NCBI RefSeq assembly: GCF_905171765.1
Contig: NC_053393.1
Span: 64,077,371-64,141,370 of the forward strand
Direction of reading: 5' to 3'
Origin: Bufo bufo
Lineage: Eukaryota > Chordata > Amphibia > Anura > Bufonidae
Length of the DNA stretch: 64,000 nt
This document shows, piece after piece, positions 32,327 through 43,941 of this stretch (its first letter is position 1; every line of letters begins with the position of its first letter). The notes below the pieces were generated by a model that did not search any database, was not told the DNA's origin, and saw only the letters and a program-made list of their open reading frames with translations. A program made the position numbers and the translations under genes.

Positions 32327-32329
32327 TAA

Positions 32330-32640
32330 GGCCTCATACACATGACCGTTCCGTTTTTTGCAGTCTGCAAAACAGGGAAACCGCCCGTGTGCCTTCCGCA
32401 ATTCGCGTAACGGAACAGGCGGCCCATTGTAGAAATGCCTATTCTTGTCCGCAAAACGGACAAGTATAGGAAATGTTATGTTTTTTTTTGCGGGGCTAGG
32501 TAACGGAGCAACGTATGCAGACAGCACACGGAGTGCTTTCCGCATCTTTTGCGGCCCCATTGAAGTGAATGGGTCCGCACCCGAGCCGCCAAAACTGCGG
32601 CTCAGATGCGGACCAGAACAACGGTCGTGTGCATGAGGCC
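32330..32640. mobile_element. Harbinger-like MITE, third car of the train
   Basis: GGCCTCATACACATGACCGT and AACGGTCGTGTGCATGAGGCC minus its last base end the element, with TAA at 32327-32329 and 32641-32643. 311 bp, palindromic ends. Confidence 0.88.
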
Positions 32641-33060
32641 TAAGCCTCACAAAGTGACTTTGGAAATTATCAGAAAAATTTAAAGATTTGCTTCGAAAAA
32701 ATTCTAAGCCTTCTAACATCCCTACAAAATAAAATGGCATTCACAAAATGATCCAAACATGAAGTACCCCAGAACCAGAGTATTCTCCCGAAGGGAAGAA
32801 CGGATGCATGGCCCAGGGGAGCAACAGAGTGAGAACTATAGCCATCATTCTTGCTACAATCACTGTTATCCTCTCCTTTGCTCTTCTTCTGGGTCCCTGC
32901 AGTGTCACCCATAACTTCTAGAAATAATAAAGGAATGGCACAACAGAGAGTCATAAGAATAGACGTTCCAGAATTGTTATTACATTGGGGATTCAAGTTG
33001 TTGCTAAAACAAATATGTCAGGAGAGGTGACAGGGCCTCTTTAAAGGGATTGTCCAGCCT

Positions 33061-33590
33061 TTTTTTTTAAAGGGGTTGTCTCCAGTTGCGAGTGTTATGG
33101 GCCCCAGTGCAAATTTTGGATTGCCCCCCCCCCCCCCCGCCAATTTATACAAAGAGGCTGCAATTTTTTTTTACACTAAGCCCAATGCATGGCTACATTC
33201 ACCCAGTCCTAACTAATAAAATCTGGTCCTACCTCATCCAGAGTGTTGCTGGAGTTGGCGTGATGTCCACTGGATCCAGAACAAGGTCCCTGTAGCGATA
33301 GAGAAAAAAAGAATAATCATCACATAAGGAAGGGATGGTGACTTCCCCTGTGAAATCACCAGCAGGGGGTGCTGTGCTGGCCTGTAAGACTAAGCCATGC
33401 AAATGTATAGCAGGGTAAGACATTTCCCCTAAGTGATACCACACAGTACTAATGCCCACATTGTGGCCCCTCACAGTAATAAATCCCACCTTCTGGCAAA
33501 AGTTATGTCCTCCTTGTGGCCCCTCAAAGTAGTTATACCCACCTTTGTTCCTGTCACAGTAGTTATGCACACTTTTGTGTCCCCTCACAG
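33061..33590. other. Gene-free stretch, hAT-like repeat start
   Basis: It holds a TTAAAGGGATTGTCC end just upstream (33043), an AAAGGGGTTGTC end at 33070, a run of 15 Cs at 33124-33138, and early diverged forms of the following minisatellite. No coding signal. Confidence 0.45.
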
Positions 33591-34250
33591 TAGTTATACA
33601 AGATATGTTCCCCCCCTCACAGTAGTTATGCCCAGATATGTGCCCCCTCACAGTAGTAATGCCCAGATATGTGCCCCCTAACAGTAGTTATGGCCAGATA
33701 TGTGGCCCCTCACAGTAGATATGCCCAGATATGTGCCCCCTCACAGTAGTTATGCCAGATATGTGGCCCCTCACAGTGGTTATGGCCAGATATGTGCCCC
33801 CTCACAGTAGTTATGGCCAGATATGTGCCCCTCACAGAAGATATGCCCAGATATGTGCCCCTCACAGTAGTTATGCCCAGATATGTGCCCCCTCGCAGTA
33901 GTTATGCCCAGATATGTGTCCCCTCACAGTAGTTATGCCTAAATATGTGCCCCCTCGCAGTAGTTATGCCCAGATATGTGTCCCCTCACAGTAGTTATGC
34001 CTAGATATGTGCCCCCTCACAGTAGTTATGCTCAGATATGTGCCCCCTCACAGTAGTTATGCTCAGATATGTGCCCCCTTACAGTAATGTCCAGATATGT
34101 GCCCCTCACAGTATTCATGCCCAGATACGTGACCCTTCACAGTAGTTATGCCCACATATGTGTTCCCTCACAGTAATTATGCCAGATTAGGTGCCCCCTC
34201 AAAGTAGTTACTCCAGATTAGGTGCCCCCTCAGTCAAGATGCCCAATTTT
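33590..34250. repeat. 31-bp minisatellite, about 20 copies
   Basis: The unit is ATGCCCAGATATGTGCCCCC followed by TCACAGTAGTT. Copies vary in the number of Cs and in GCCC/GGCC/GCTC. No spacers of unique sequence occur between conserved repeats, so it is not a CRISPR array. Confidence 0.9.
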
Positions 34251-34588
34251 GTGCCCCCTCACTCTAGTTGTGGCCCTCCTTTTGCCTCCAGTCTGCAGCT
34301 TTATGAAAAACAAAACAAAAAGAAAACGCATACTTATCTTCTTCCCTGATGACGCGATCCCACACTCACATCATGCTGCTGGCTGTGCTGGAGGCCGATT
34401 CCCGGGCTTTCACCGCTCCTCCCACAGCCAGCAGTGCCATGTGCGGCCTGCAGGGGAAGCGCCGGAGCTCAGAAGAAAAGTGAATCAGGGAGCGGAGAGA
34501 GCACCCAGTTCCGATCACCACCCGCCGCGCAGTGGTGATCGGAACTACACAGGGCGTACAGGTACGCCCTGTGTCCGTAACAGGTTAA

Positions 34589-35260
34589 AGGGGTTGTCTG
34601 AGTTATTTTTTTGTTCTTTATATGTTTCTAACTAATCAAATGTAACATCTGTAGTTGCTGCTTTCTCAGACTTCACTGAGGGTCACATGACCAGTGATGT
34701 CAGCTTCTCTCCCTGCTCTGATAATGATTTCTGCACAATACTGAGAGATCTGTACACCAGACGTGCTGGTCACCTCCCCCTGCACTGCCGGCTGCTGCTT
34801 ATTGCTCTCTCCCTGGATTCTTAACCGCTTCAACAGCACAGACTCAGGGCTGAAGGCTTTACTGAGTAGCTGCAGGCAGTGAGGAGACAAATTATGGGCA
34901 CAGGAGCTGACACAGGAGTTCTGCAGAGCATTGCACAGCAGGAAGGGGGAAGATCCTGTGTGTATCAGCAGTGTTATTGTACAGCTGGGACCTGTAGTCT
35001 TACACATACAACATGCTGCAGAGTCTCCCAGCAGGCAGACATGTCACTCAGGGCAGACTTATTCACTCCCTTTGCAGAGCAGGGGGATGGGCAGAGATTG
35101 TTGTTATTGCAGGTAAACAAAGGGCCAGAAGAGAACCAGGGAAATGAGGAAAAAATATATATTTTTTTTACCTAAAACTTGCTTAGCTCAATTATATATT
35201 GCTGCCCATCAGATTTACAGTGATATCTATTTTTTTCTTTTCATAACTCGGACAACCCCT
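34589..35260. mobile_element. TTAA-flanked MITE, 672 bp
   Basis: AGGGGTTGTCTGAGTTATTT and CATAACTCGGACAACCCCT flanked by TTAA at 34585-34588 and 35261-35264. The interior has no convincing gene. Confidence 0.87.
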
Positions 35261-35475
35261 TTAAGTGATCCTTGGGAAAGGCCATCATTAGCTGATTGGT
35301 CGGAGTACGACACCCTGCACTTCTACCAATCAGCTGCTCTGTGTAGCTCTGTCGCCGGAACTACACAGCGTTTTCAACTTTGTAGTGGACAGTGTAGTGG
35401 ACAGTGCTCATCACTGCAGCACTGCTCCTGTTCACTTCAATGGAAGCAGTGCAGCCCTTAAAAAATACCCCTTTA

Positions 35476-35986
35476 GGCCGAATTCACACCAGTTATTTGA
35501 TCAGTTATTGTGAGCCAAAACCAGGTACGGGTCTAAGGCTAGGTCTACACAACAACATTTGTCTCGTGACATTTTGTCGCACCAATGTCTCGTGACAATT
35601 TTTATAATGATAGTCTATGGTTTCGCAATGCGACATGCTGTAGCTGCGACGTGACAGTCGCAAAAAAATCCATTTGAAATGGATTTTTCTGCGACTGTCG
35701 CGAAGCAGTCGCAGCCTGTCGCATGTCGCAGTGCGACATCATAGACTATCATTATAAAAATTGTTGACATCAATGTCGCGCGACACATGTTGCAGTGTAG
35801 TTGTGCCCTTTGTGTCGTGCGACTTATTGTCGCGCGACACATGTCGTCGTGTAGATCTAGCCTAAGACCTAGAAAAGTAGGAAATCTTTCCACTATACGT
35901 TACCTCTGAGAAGGCTTCACTACTGGTTTTGGCCGACAATAACTGATGGAAATAACTTACCAAATAACTGAAGTGGGAACTCAGCC
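35476..35986. mobile_element. Harbinger-like MITE with another nested inside
   Basis: GGCCGAATTCACACCAGTTA at the left, ATAACTGAAGTGGGAACTCA then GCC at the right; TTA at 35473-35475 and TAA at 35987-35989. Interrupted by 35537-35862. Confidence 0.75.
35537..35862. mobile_element. Nested Harbinger-like MITE, 326 bp
   Basis: GGCTAGGTCTACACAACAAC and GTCGTGTAGATCTAGCC with TAA at 35534-35536 and 35863-35865. The interior is full of TGTCGC motifs and folds back on itself. Confidence 0.87.
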
Positions 35987-35989
35987 TAA

Positions 35990-36310
35990 GGGCTCATGCA
36001 CACGAACGTAATTTCTTTCCGTGTCCGTTGCGGTTTTTTTTGTGTGGACCATATGCGGAACCATTCATCTCAATGGGTCCGCAAATGAAAAGGAAGTTAC
36101 TCTGTGTGCATTCCGTTTCAATATGTCAGTTTCACAAAAAAATTAAACGGATCCTATTATTGTCCGCATTACAGACAAGGATAGGACTGTTCTATTATGG
36201 GCCAGCTGTTCCGTTACGCTAAATAGGGGATGCACACGGATGTCATCCGTATTTTTTGCGAATAATTTTTTTGCGAACCAGAAAATATATACGGTTGTGT
36301 GCATAAGCCC
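35990..36310. mobile_element. Harbinger-like MITE adjoining the previous one
   Basis: GGGCTCATGCACACGAACGT and GTTGTGTGCATAAGCCC, with TAA at 35987-35989 and TTA at 36311-36313. It shares its left TAA with the element ending at 35986. Confidence 0.82.
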
Positions 36311-36734
36311 TTAGAGGGGTTTTCCAGGATTACAAAAAATGGATTTCTTCCAAAAACATCTCCACACTAGAGATGGCCTTGCGGTTTGCCCGGCGGTCGT
36401 TTCACATCGAACTTTGCTAGTTTGCGATTCGCTGAACAGGCGAACATATTCTTTTCATATTCTTTTGCATTGTGCAGAACTTTGACCCATGACACATCCA
36501 TCAGGTGGTACAGGACAGCCAATTGAGACGTTTCAGCACATGGACACACCCCCTACCCTATAAATAAACCTGATCTGGCCGCCATTTTACATTCAGTCTT
36601 TTGCCAGTGTAGCGAGAGGTTGCTGTGTAGAGCAGGGACAGGCTAGGGACACCAAACGCTAGCTAATAGGGCCACAAAAGTCCTTTTAAGGACTGGTATA
36701 GGTGTGCTATTGATAGGTGTGCAGTACAGAGGGG

Positions 36735-37050
36735 TGTGATATACTTATAATATAGAAAGTATATTATAGTGCATTTGTATTGTGCAGCAGTTGTGTGCGG
36801 TTCTGCTGCGATACTGCAGCTACACAGAGTGCCAAACGCTATTGGAATAACTAATTGCAACTGGTGTGATATACCTGTTGCCCCCCAAAAAAACTGATTG
36901 AGGCAGGGGTGTGATATACCTATAATATACTTTCTATATAGTGCATTTGTATTATGCAGCAGTTGTTTTTAGTTCTGCTGTGATACCGCAGCTACAGTAT
37001 ATAGAGGGACAAACGCTATTGAAACAACTAATTGCAACTGGTGTGATATA
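36735..37050. repeat. Tandem repeat of about 172 bp in hAT element 2, two copies
   Basis: GCATTTGTATTGTGCAGCAG ... AACTAATTGCAACTGGTGTG (36771-36865) repeats at 36944-37045 with changes. It occupies the same place, between the left end and the transposase gene, as the 4.4-kb satellite of the giant hAT, but the sequence is different. Confidence 0.8.
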
Positions 37051-37091
37051 AGGGTTGGGAAGGTGCACCAGGCCAGGGCCTAAGTGGGAAG

Positions 37092-40000
37092 TTGGAGAAG
37101 GTGCATGCGATTACGTCAAAGGACGCACCAGTGTTGGTTGAGTGGCTCACTCAGCCTTCCGCTTCTGCACCATCTTTATCCTCTGTATCAGCACACTCCT
37201 CACTCTCTGCTGTGTGCACCCCCAAAGACACCACCACCATTTTCCCATCCATTCCCAGACCTTACCGATGCGCAGCCATTCTTGGCATCAGATCAGGAAG
37301 AGGATGTAGCAACTGCCGCTACCCAGCGGTCTGACGACAGTACCCAGATCAGCCCAAGGAAGGTGGTCCCCAGTGTTGCTGCCTACTCCGAGATCTCTAA
37401 TGTCAGTGGTGGTGAAGGTGACGATGATCACTTGTCGATGGACGTCACGTGGGTGCCCACAAGAGAGGAAGAGTAGGGGAGTTCAGAGGGAGCAGACGAT
37501 AGGAAGGAGAAGGAGGAGAAGCAGGCAGAACTCGCAGTGCACAGGAGGCAAAAAGCAGACTGCAAATATATCTGGAGCTAGCCATTCACCATGCACTGTC
37601 ACATCTGGCACTCCCAGGACACCGGCACATGGCTCCGCAATGTGGGCTTTTTTTAACGTGTCAGCTGCTAACAATAGTGTTGCCATCTGCAGCCTGTGCT
37701 GTCAACGCATAAGTCGCGGTAAGCCCAACACTCACCTAGGGACGACCGCCTTAAGAAGGCACCTGGCCTCCCATCACGAGCCCAGTGGGAGCAACACCGT
37801 CAGAACCCACAAAGCCATACTTCCGTCGCTCCACATCCTGCCTCTTCTCCTTCTCCTCTCTCCTCCCATTTGTCCTCCACTCCACCTTCCACCATGCCGT
37901 TGTCGTGTTCATCTGGCAAAAGGCAGGCTTCCGTGGCCCAATTGTTCAAACGTAAAATGTTGATGACGCCGGATAACCCTCTTGCCCAATGGCTGACCGC
38001 CGGCTTATCGGAACTGCTAGCCCGCCAACTACTGCCATATAAACTGGTGAACTCGGAGGCCTTTAGAAAATTTATGGCCATAGGCACACCGCGATGGAAG
38101 GTTTTCTGGAAGGAAATATTTCTCCCAGAAGGTCATCCCAGAGCTATTTATCCATGTTCAGCAGCAAGTGAATGTATATCTGGCACACAGTGTCGGTGCC
38201 AAGATACATCTGACCACAGACACATGGTCTAGCAAACACTGGCAGGGAAGGTACATAACTTTTACTGTCCACGGCTGTCAAGCAGTCAACCCGTGGTACC
38301 CATGTGGATTTGGTGTTACCGCCATGGATTGCATGCAGGCCTGCCTCTTCTCCTCCTCCTGCTACTTCATCCTCTGTCTCCTCCTCGGCTGACTCCTCCT
38401 TTTCCACTGCTACCGCCTCTTCCTCTGCACACCCCCAGCTCCCCAGAACCATTTTCGGGGTGCCAGGTGAGATGTTGCCATGCTGTGCTGCGGCTGTTGT
38501 GCCTGGAAGCCAAGAACCACACCTGTCCTGCACTCCTTTCAGCTCTGCGGTCACAGGCCGATCAGTGGCTAACCCCGCTCAATTTGACAGTTGGTAAAGT
38601 GGTGTGCGACAATGGTGCTAATCTGTTGAGCGCGCTGAAACAGGGCAAAATGTCACATGTGCTGTGCATGGCACACATCCTGAACTTAGTCGTGCAGCAA
38701 TTCGTTGCCAAATACCCTGGGGTCCAGGACGTCTTGCGGCAGGCCAGGAAAATCTCTGGCCATTTTAGAAGATCTTACACGGCCATGGCTCGCCTTGCTT
38801 ACGTACAGCGGCGACACCACCTGCCCGTCAGACGTCTCATTTGTGACTACCCGACGCGATGGAACTCCACCTTGTATATGGTTGATAGGCTGCTCCAGCA
38901 GAAACGTGCCGTTAACGACTACCTGTACGAACTCTTCGGCAGGACACGTTCTGGGGAGCTTGTTTTTTTTTCACTGCTCCAGTGGCTGCTCATGTGCGAC
39001 GCATGCAGACTTTTGCGGCCATTTGATGAGATCACCAAACTGATCAGTCGCAGCCAGGGCGCCATCAGTGACATCGTACCTTACGCCTTCTTTCTGGAGC
39101 ATACATAGCGTTGTGTCATTGATCAAGCCGTCGAGGAGCAGGAGCTGGAATATGAGGAAGTCACAATGCTGAATGAATTCCCAGGGGGGCTACTCCATCT
39201 GAGACAAGTCAACAACAGGAGTCTGAAGAGGAGTCAGAGGAGGATGGTGCCTGGGGGAGGAGGAAGTGGAGGTGTAGTGTCCCACTAGATAGGCGTGGGC
39301 ACTACACAAGGGTCAATTGGTGTGTGCGTTCCTCCTACTCACAAGGGACAGAAATGTTATATTTAATTGTGCATCTTATGTATTTTATAATGTATTTTTA
39401 TATGCAATGTTCCCCTGTATGATGCAATAGCAGGCCTAGTTGGGTGTAGTGAGACATCCCAGACACTAGAGGGAGATAGGGAGCCCCTAGTATAAAGGTC
39501 CAGGACCAGACAGGGAGAGGAGAGTTCAGAGTCAGGAGTCTGCAGAGACATGTTAGAAGGCACCAGCCAGGGACAAGCTGAGGGCCTTCTCCTGACATGC
39601 AGCTAGACAGCCCAGGCTCCTAGTTGTTACCAGGAGGCTAGTAGAGGGATCCTAGCCTACCTGCTGATCAAGAGAGCCTTGGTTAGCTCAGAAGATTCAC
39701 CCCAGGGGAAGAGTTTGCCTCCTGGGAGAAAACCTGCAGTTCCCACCAAGTCAAGCAGAGCCAATGTTTCCAGCTAGTACAAGTAAGCTGAAGGGCAGAA
39801 GGAGTAGTAATGTAAAGCAAGGATGAGTACCTGAGGAAGATTGTTACCAAGGATAAAAGCCAGCATTGAGGTATCCGGGCCTTGGGATAAAAACCAGACA
39901 GGAGTTCTAAGGAACAGTGTACACTATCTCTGAGGAGAAGGCACAGCCTGATTCTGAGTGTGTTGTTGTTTACCCTCTGAGTATCTTGCAAGGAAACAGT

Positions 40001-41233
40001 ATACCTGCCATAATTGTGAAAGCCTGCTTGTGAAGTGTATCTGATAGGTGGAACTGAATTGACATCCAACTGTATAAAGTTGAACTGATTACAGTAATGC
40101 AAAGTTTGGTTCACCATACCATCTGTGTACCTCACTTATTAATACTACCAATCGGTGTGCCACCGTTCAATTGGCACTGGCGTCACGAACCTTAAAGGGA
40201 CCTTGCCCCAGGCACATAAAACACCTGCAACATCCAGGGCACCTCATCCACCACCAGGCCTGGTCCCTAAATACAGAGTGTGCCCCAGAGGACTCCTGTG
40301 CCAGCCGCTCCTTCACTGCTGTATGCCTGCCCAGGGTTTCCCTACAGAACTGTGAGTAACCCCCGCTTGCCGTTAACCGTGACCTCACAATCGCAATACC
40401 CTGCAGGTCTGGCGTGCTGCAGAGGAGCAAGAGCAGGCTTTAAACTTTTCTCAGATCCCTGGTGTTGTCCGTAGATGGGAGGGAGGAGACTGAGGACAAC
40501 ATTCTCCTGGGCAATGAGCAGGTGCCAGGGCGCTCCACCACTTCCAATTTAGTGCAAATGGGGGCCTTCATGCTCCAGTGTTTGAAGAGGGACCCCTGTA
40601 TGAAAAGTATAAAGTGCAAAGACCAATACTGGGTGGCAACGTACTTAGACCCCCGGTTCAAACACAAAATGGCGGACATGTTACCAGCATCACAGAGGGC
40701 TGTCAGAATGCAGCATTTCCAGGCCTTGCTTCGAGAGAAAGCTGCATTCTGCTGTTGCGGGCGCTGGCAGAGGAATTTCCACCCACAGAGAAACAGTTGC
40801 GGGTACTAATCCTACAGCACATGCAAGAAGAGGGCGGTTTGAAGATGCGTTGGTTACTTCAGATATGAGATCATTCTTGAAGCCAACCCATCGATAGCCA
40901 GCCTCCGGATCCATCCTCAGGGAACGCTTAGACCGTCAGGTGTGTCCGACTACATCGGGTTAACGGCCGATGTGGACGCTCTGAGAAGCGAGGAACCCCT
41001 GGACTACTGGGTGTGCAGGCTTGACCTGTGGCCAGAGCTGGCACAATTTGCCATGGAACTCTTGGCTTGACCCTCGTCGAGTGTCCTGTCCGAAAGGACG
41101 TTCAGTGCAGCAGGGGGGATCGTGATCGATAAGCGCACTTGCCTAGACAGTGTGGACTACCTCACATTTCTAAAAATGAATGAGGCATGGATCTCGGAGG
41201 AATTCAACACCTGTGACGGCCACATGTTGTCGA
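37092..41233 (+). pseudogene. hAT transposase with BED finger, broken
   Basis: Fragments in several frames align in order with the giant hAT transposase. They include a BED finger (CSLCCQRISRGKPNTHLGTT, ALRRHLASHH, about 37690-37780), the TTDTWSSKHWQGRYITFT segment with the first catalytic Asp (about 38210), VGKVVCDNGANLLSAL and CMAHILNLVVQQ (38590-38700), RWNSTLYMVDRLLQQKRAVN (38860), and the C-terminal dimerisation region (SSSVLSERTFSAAGGIVIDK, about 41080-41135). The longest piece is 38293-39108. Frameshifts, a stop after FFLEHT and a 1.1-kb insertion at about 39277-40425 destroy it. At 38812 it has Gln (CAG) where the giant hAT has its single stop. The protein would excise and insert hAT DNA. 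Confidence 0.9.
39277..40425. mobile_element. LTR-like insertion in the hAT 2 transposase
   Basis: It starts TGTAGTGTCCCACTAG within a GAGGAGGAAGTGGAGG context and ends near GGCGTGCTGCA. It carries GCACTGGCGTCACGAAC and CTTAAAGGGACC (40174-40202), shared with 20498-20544 and 45828-45881. TG...CA ends suggest a solo LTR, but I could not find an exact 5-bp duplication. Shadow open frames in it have no family motifs. Confidence 0.45.
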
Positions 41234-41999
41234 ATTTCACCTATTATCATTTGGGGTTTATTCAAGACGGGGGATTTCGTTAGCCATGTTTTTAATCCAA
41301 TTTTATATTTCTAGTTCTTTTAAACATATGTATTTGACATGTATTTGTACTGGCCTGCAGTAAAATTTATATCCAATGACCGTCTAATATACCTCCAGCC
41401 ACATAATCACTAGTTCTTTTATGTACGGTGAATGCATAATTTCTGGGGCCTGTATTCTATCTGGCCAACAGTAAAATTGTTATACAGTGACCACCTAATG
41501 TACCTCCAGCCACATTATCAATTGTTCTTTTCTGTACAGTGAATGAATAATTTTTGGGGCCTGTAGTCCACTGGCCTGCAATAAAATTGATATCCATGGC
41601 CTAAAATAAAAACTTTCTAGGCTCCAGCAGGGCACATTTTTGAGTTTCCCTCTGGTATGTCACTGTCCATATTGTGGGACTATTTGTGCACTTTTAGTAA
41701 GTATTTGGTGGCTGCAACTATGACCTGAAGGTTTTTCAGGTTCGCCTGCCATTAAAGTGAATGGGGCCCATCGTGAACTTGCGGTTTGCGAATATTTGAT
41801 CGCGTTCGCAAATCGTCCCGGCCGATGTTTGTCTATTACACGTGCCCATGGGTTGCCTATGGTAATGCAGCTCAGCTCCATTGAATTGAATGGGTTGAGC
41901 TGCAATACCACACACAGCCTGTGATTAGATATGGCGCTGTTTTTGGCATTGACACTTTTTCCTAACTCTGCATAAGGTATTCTCCACAGCGCTTGCAAC

Positions 42000-43257
42000 A
42001 TTTAAGAGACATATTTACTGCCCAGTGTCGGTGATAGTTCCTGTTTAAGTATACTCGGCTGAATAATGAATATAATTAGGTACAGGTTCTGCCTTTGTAG
42101 GTCCACATATAAATTCATGCTATAATGGACTGTAGGGGAGAAGTCTACAGACAAGGAGCAAATGGTGTTCATTAGCCGCAGCCTCTGATATACGTCAAAG
42201 GACCTAAAAAAAGCAATAATGTGCTCACAGGTGTTCGATGTACCAATCCCTGTCGCGGCCATGAATCCATAAAAGGTGAGATTTGTTACAACAGACCATT
42301 TGCCATGTGACAATAGACTATTAAATGGACCATTTGCTGCAGGCCAGTGAGCTCTTTTACATTTTCATTTTAAAAATGGCTATTTTGGTACATGTATCTT
42401 CCTGCTGCCACATTCCCTCCGCTCTCCGGGTTGTAGACTCTGTAGGACTCCAGCGACCGCAGAGAGGATGAGAGCAGAGCAGTATGAGGACCTCACCTAA
42501 TATGTTATTGTTATTCGTACATTCAGGTTTCATATTTCCGAGATCCAAAATGAATGAAAAAGATGCAAAATATAAAGATTCCCAGGACGATAAAAACTAT
42601 AATAAACCATCTTCATTTCATATTTTTTTTGTGTATTCATGAATGCTTTAGTATCATTTTGTTATTTGTTATGCTTACAATGTGATTCTTTTCAGAATGT
42701 TTTTACGGGAAGAAATTCGGTTCCTTTTCATATAATTATTATGCACATAATTTGTTCCTGTTTTTTGTATTTTTGATAGATTTATACATTGAAAAACATT
42801 GTCAAAATAGTTATAGTTTAGCATTTTTCTGGAAATAATATAATATTGGATCTTTATTTGCATTCATCCTTGTCTGTCTTGATGTATTATTGTACATGTC
42901 AACTTTCAGTTAATTGAGGCTTGGCTAGTGCTACGAGATCAATTTGCCGTGCGCTGAACCGCAGGGACGGCGTGAGGTGGAGAGGATAGTAGTGGTGGCT
43001 GCAGCCATGAGGGTGGTTGTAGCCCTCCTGATGGCTAATCTCAGCTCCAGCGCTCTCCTGGGCCGCACACGAAGTAAATGGTGGGGAGCAACCCTTCTCT
43101 GTGGACCTTTTGGGGTTTCCTTCCTGGTGATGGTTGGGGTGCCCTGGATGTTATGTGAGCAGTGGGGTGCAAAGCAGGAGAACAGGAGGCGGATGATGAT
43201 CAGATTAGGCGTAGAGACCAATAATAAGACCACCTTGATTATAATAAAATAACTATA
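42000..43257. other. Gene-free stretch
   Basis: Two open frames exist (42002-42313 minus and 42944-43252, both strands) but neither shows a domain I recognise. The middle part (42300-42900) is AT-rich with no tandem repeat. It may hold single-copy DNA or unknown repeats. Confidence 0.4.
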
Positions 43258-43701
43258 GTCACTAGTAGAGTTGAGCGGACACCTGGATGTTCGGGTTCGA
43301 CGGGTTCGGCCGAAGTTCAGAAAAAAGTTCGAGTTCGGGACCCGAACTTGACCCCGAACCCCATTGAAGTCAATGAGGACCCAAATTTTTGAGCACTAAA
43401 ATGGCTGTAAAAATGTCATGGAAAGGGCTAAAGGGGTGCAAATGGCATCAAAATGTGGTTAAGAGCATGGCAAGTGCTCAGCAAACAAATGTGGATGGGG
43501 AAATAACTTTAAATAACATAAAATACGTAAAAATAAAAAATAATAATCTTGATCTAGGAGGACGAGGTCCATATGGAGTAGGAGGTTGAGGAGGTGGTGG
43601 ATGTAGCGGTGTAGGTGGAAGCGGCGGTGGAGGAGGAGGAGGTAGCCTACACTGCTTTTTGCTTTTAAATTAATTTTTATTTTTTAAAATCAGGGTACAC
43701 C

Positions 43702-43941
43702 CAGGGCCGGGCCGACACAGAGGCTGTGGAGGCTCCAGCCTCAGGGCGCAGGCCAGCTCCCCAGCCTCTGGGCGGCAGGCAGGCCACTGAGTCAGAAGAT
43801 CCGATGGTATATTCTAACCCCCAGGTGTTCCCATGGTGACGGGGACGCTTGCCTGGGGGTTAGAATATACAGGGCCACGCCGCTCACACGAGCACTTGGG
43901 CAGCTCAGCCTCTGTTGGTGGTGGACCTTGTCCCAGCCCTG
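43702..43941. mobile_element. hAT MITE, 240 bp, duplication GGTACACC
   Basis: CAGGGCCGGGCCGACACAG and CTTGTCCCAGCCCTG, with exact 8-bp repeats GGTACACC at 43694-43701 and 43942-43949. An inner inverted repeat (TATATTCTAACCCCCAGG and complement) is at 43807-43872. Confidence 0.9.

Larger units (their letters stand above)
29110..33060. mobile_element. Old interspersed element with internal 330-bp repeats, split by MITEs
   Basis: A long non-coding element runs from about 29110 to 31612 and resumes after the MITE train at 32641 (GCCTCACAAAGTGAC) to about 33060. The junction shows the pre-insertion sequence ATTATG-TAA-GCCTCAC. It contains six tandem units (below) and then unique sequence with GGGGTCACTTTTTTGAGTTT. 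I could not assign it to a superfamily. No protein frame of note. Confidence 0.55.
36368..41835 (+). mobile_element. hAT element 2, degraded
   Basis: The left end TAGAGATGGCCTTGCGG is close to that of the giant hAT (TAGAGATGGCCCGAAC). The right end, read inward on the minus strand, is TAGACAAACATCGGCC, which fits with a small insertion. The flanking bases CTCCACAC and TTACACGT do not match well, so the duplication has decayed. Inside are a short tandem repeat, a related BED-type transposase gene in pieces, and a 1.1-kb LTR-like insertion. Confidence 0.75.
36314..41990. mobile_element. TTAA-type MITE split by a hAT element
   Basis: GAGGGGTTTTCCAGGATTAC to CATCTCCACAC (36314-36367) and GTGCCCATGGGTTG ... 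GCGCTGTTTTTGG (41842-41954) read as the two parts of one abundant palindromic repeat around the hAT insertion. The outer right end is diverged. Endpoints approximate. Confidence 0.5.

Noticed and set aside
31647..32740. Several 60-190 residue frames
   Set aside because: They cross MITE borders and come from the palindromic, homopolymer-rich MITE interiors.
33590..34250. Regular short repeats resembling a CRISPR array
   Set aside because: Whole 31-bp units repeat with no unique spacers, and the context is vertebrate transposon DNA.
42002..42313. Minus frame of 103 residues as a host exon
   Set aside because: No family motif and no splice context that I could support.
42944..43252. Plus-strand frame with a leader-like start (MRVVVALLMANLSSS)
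   Set aside because: It is short, lacks any recognised domain, and an equally long frame lies on the other strand; a secreted protein cannot be supported.
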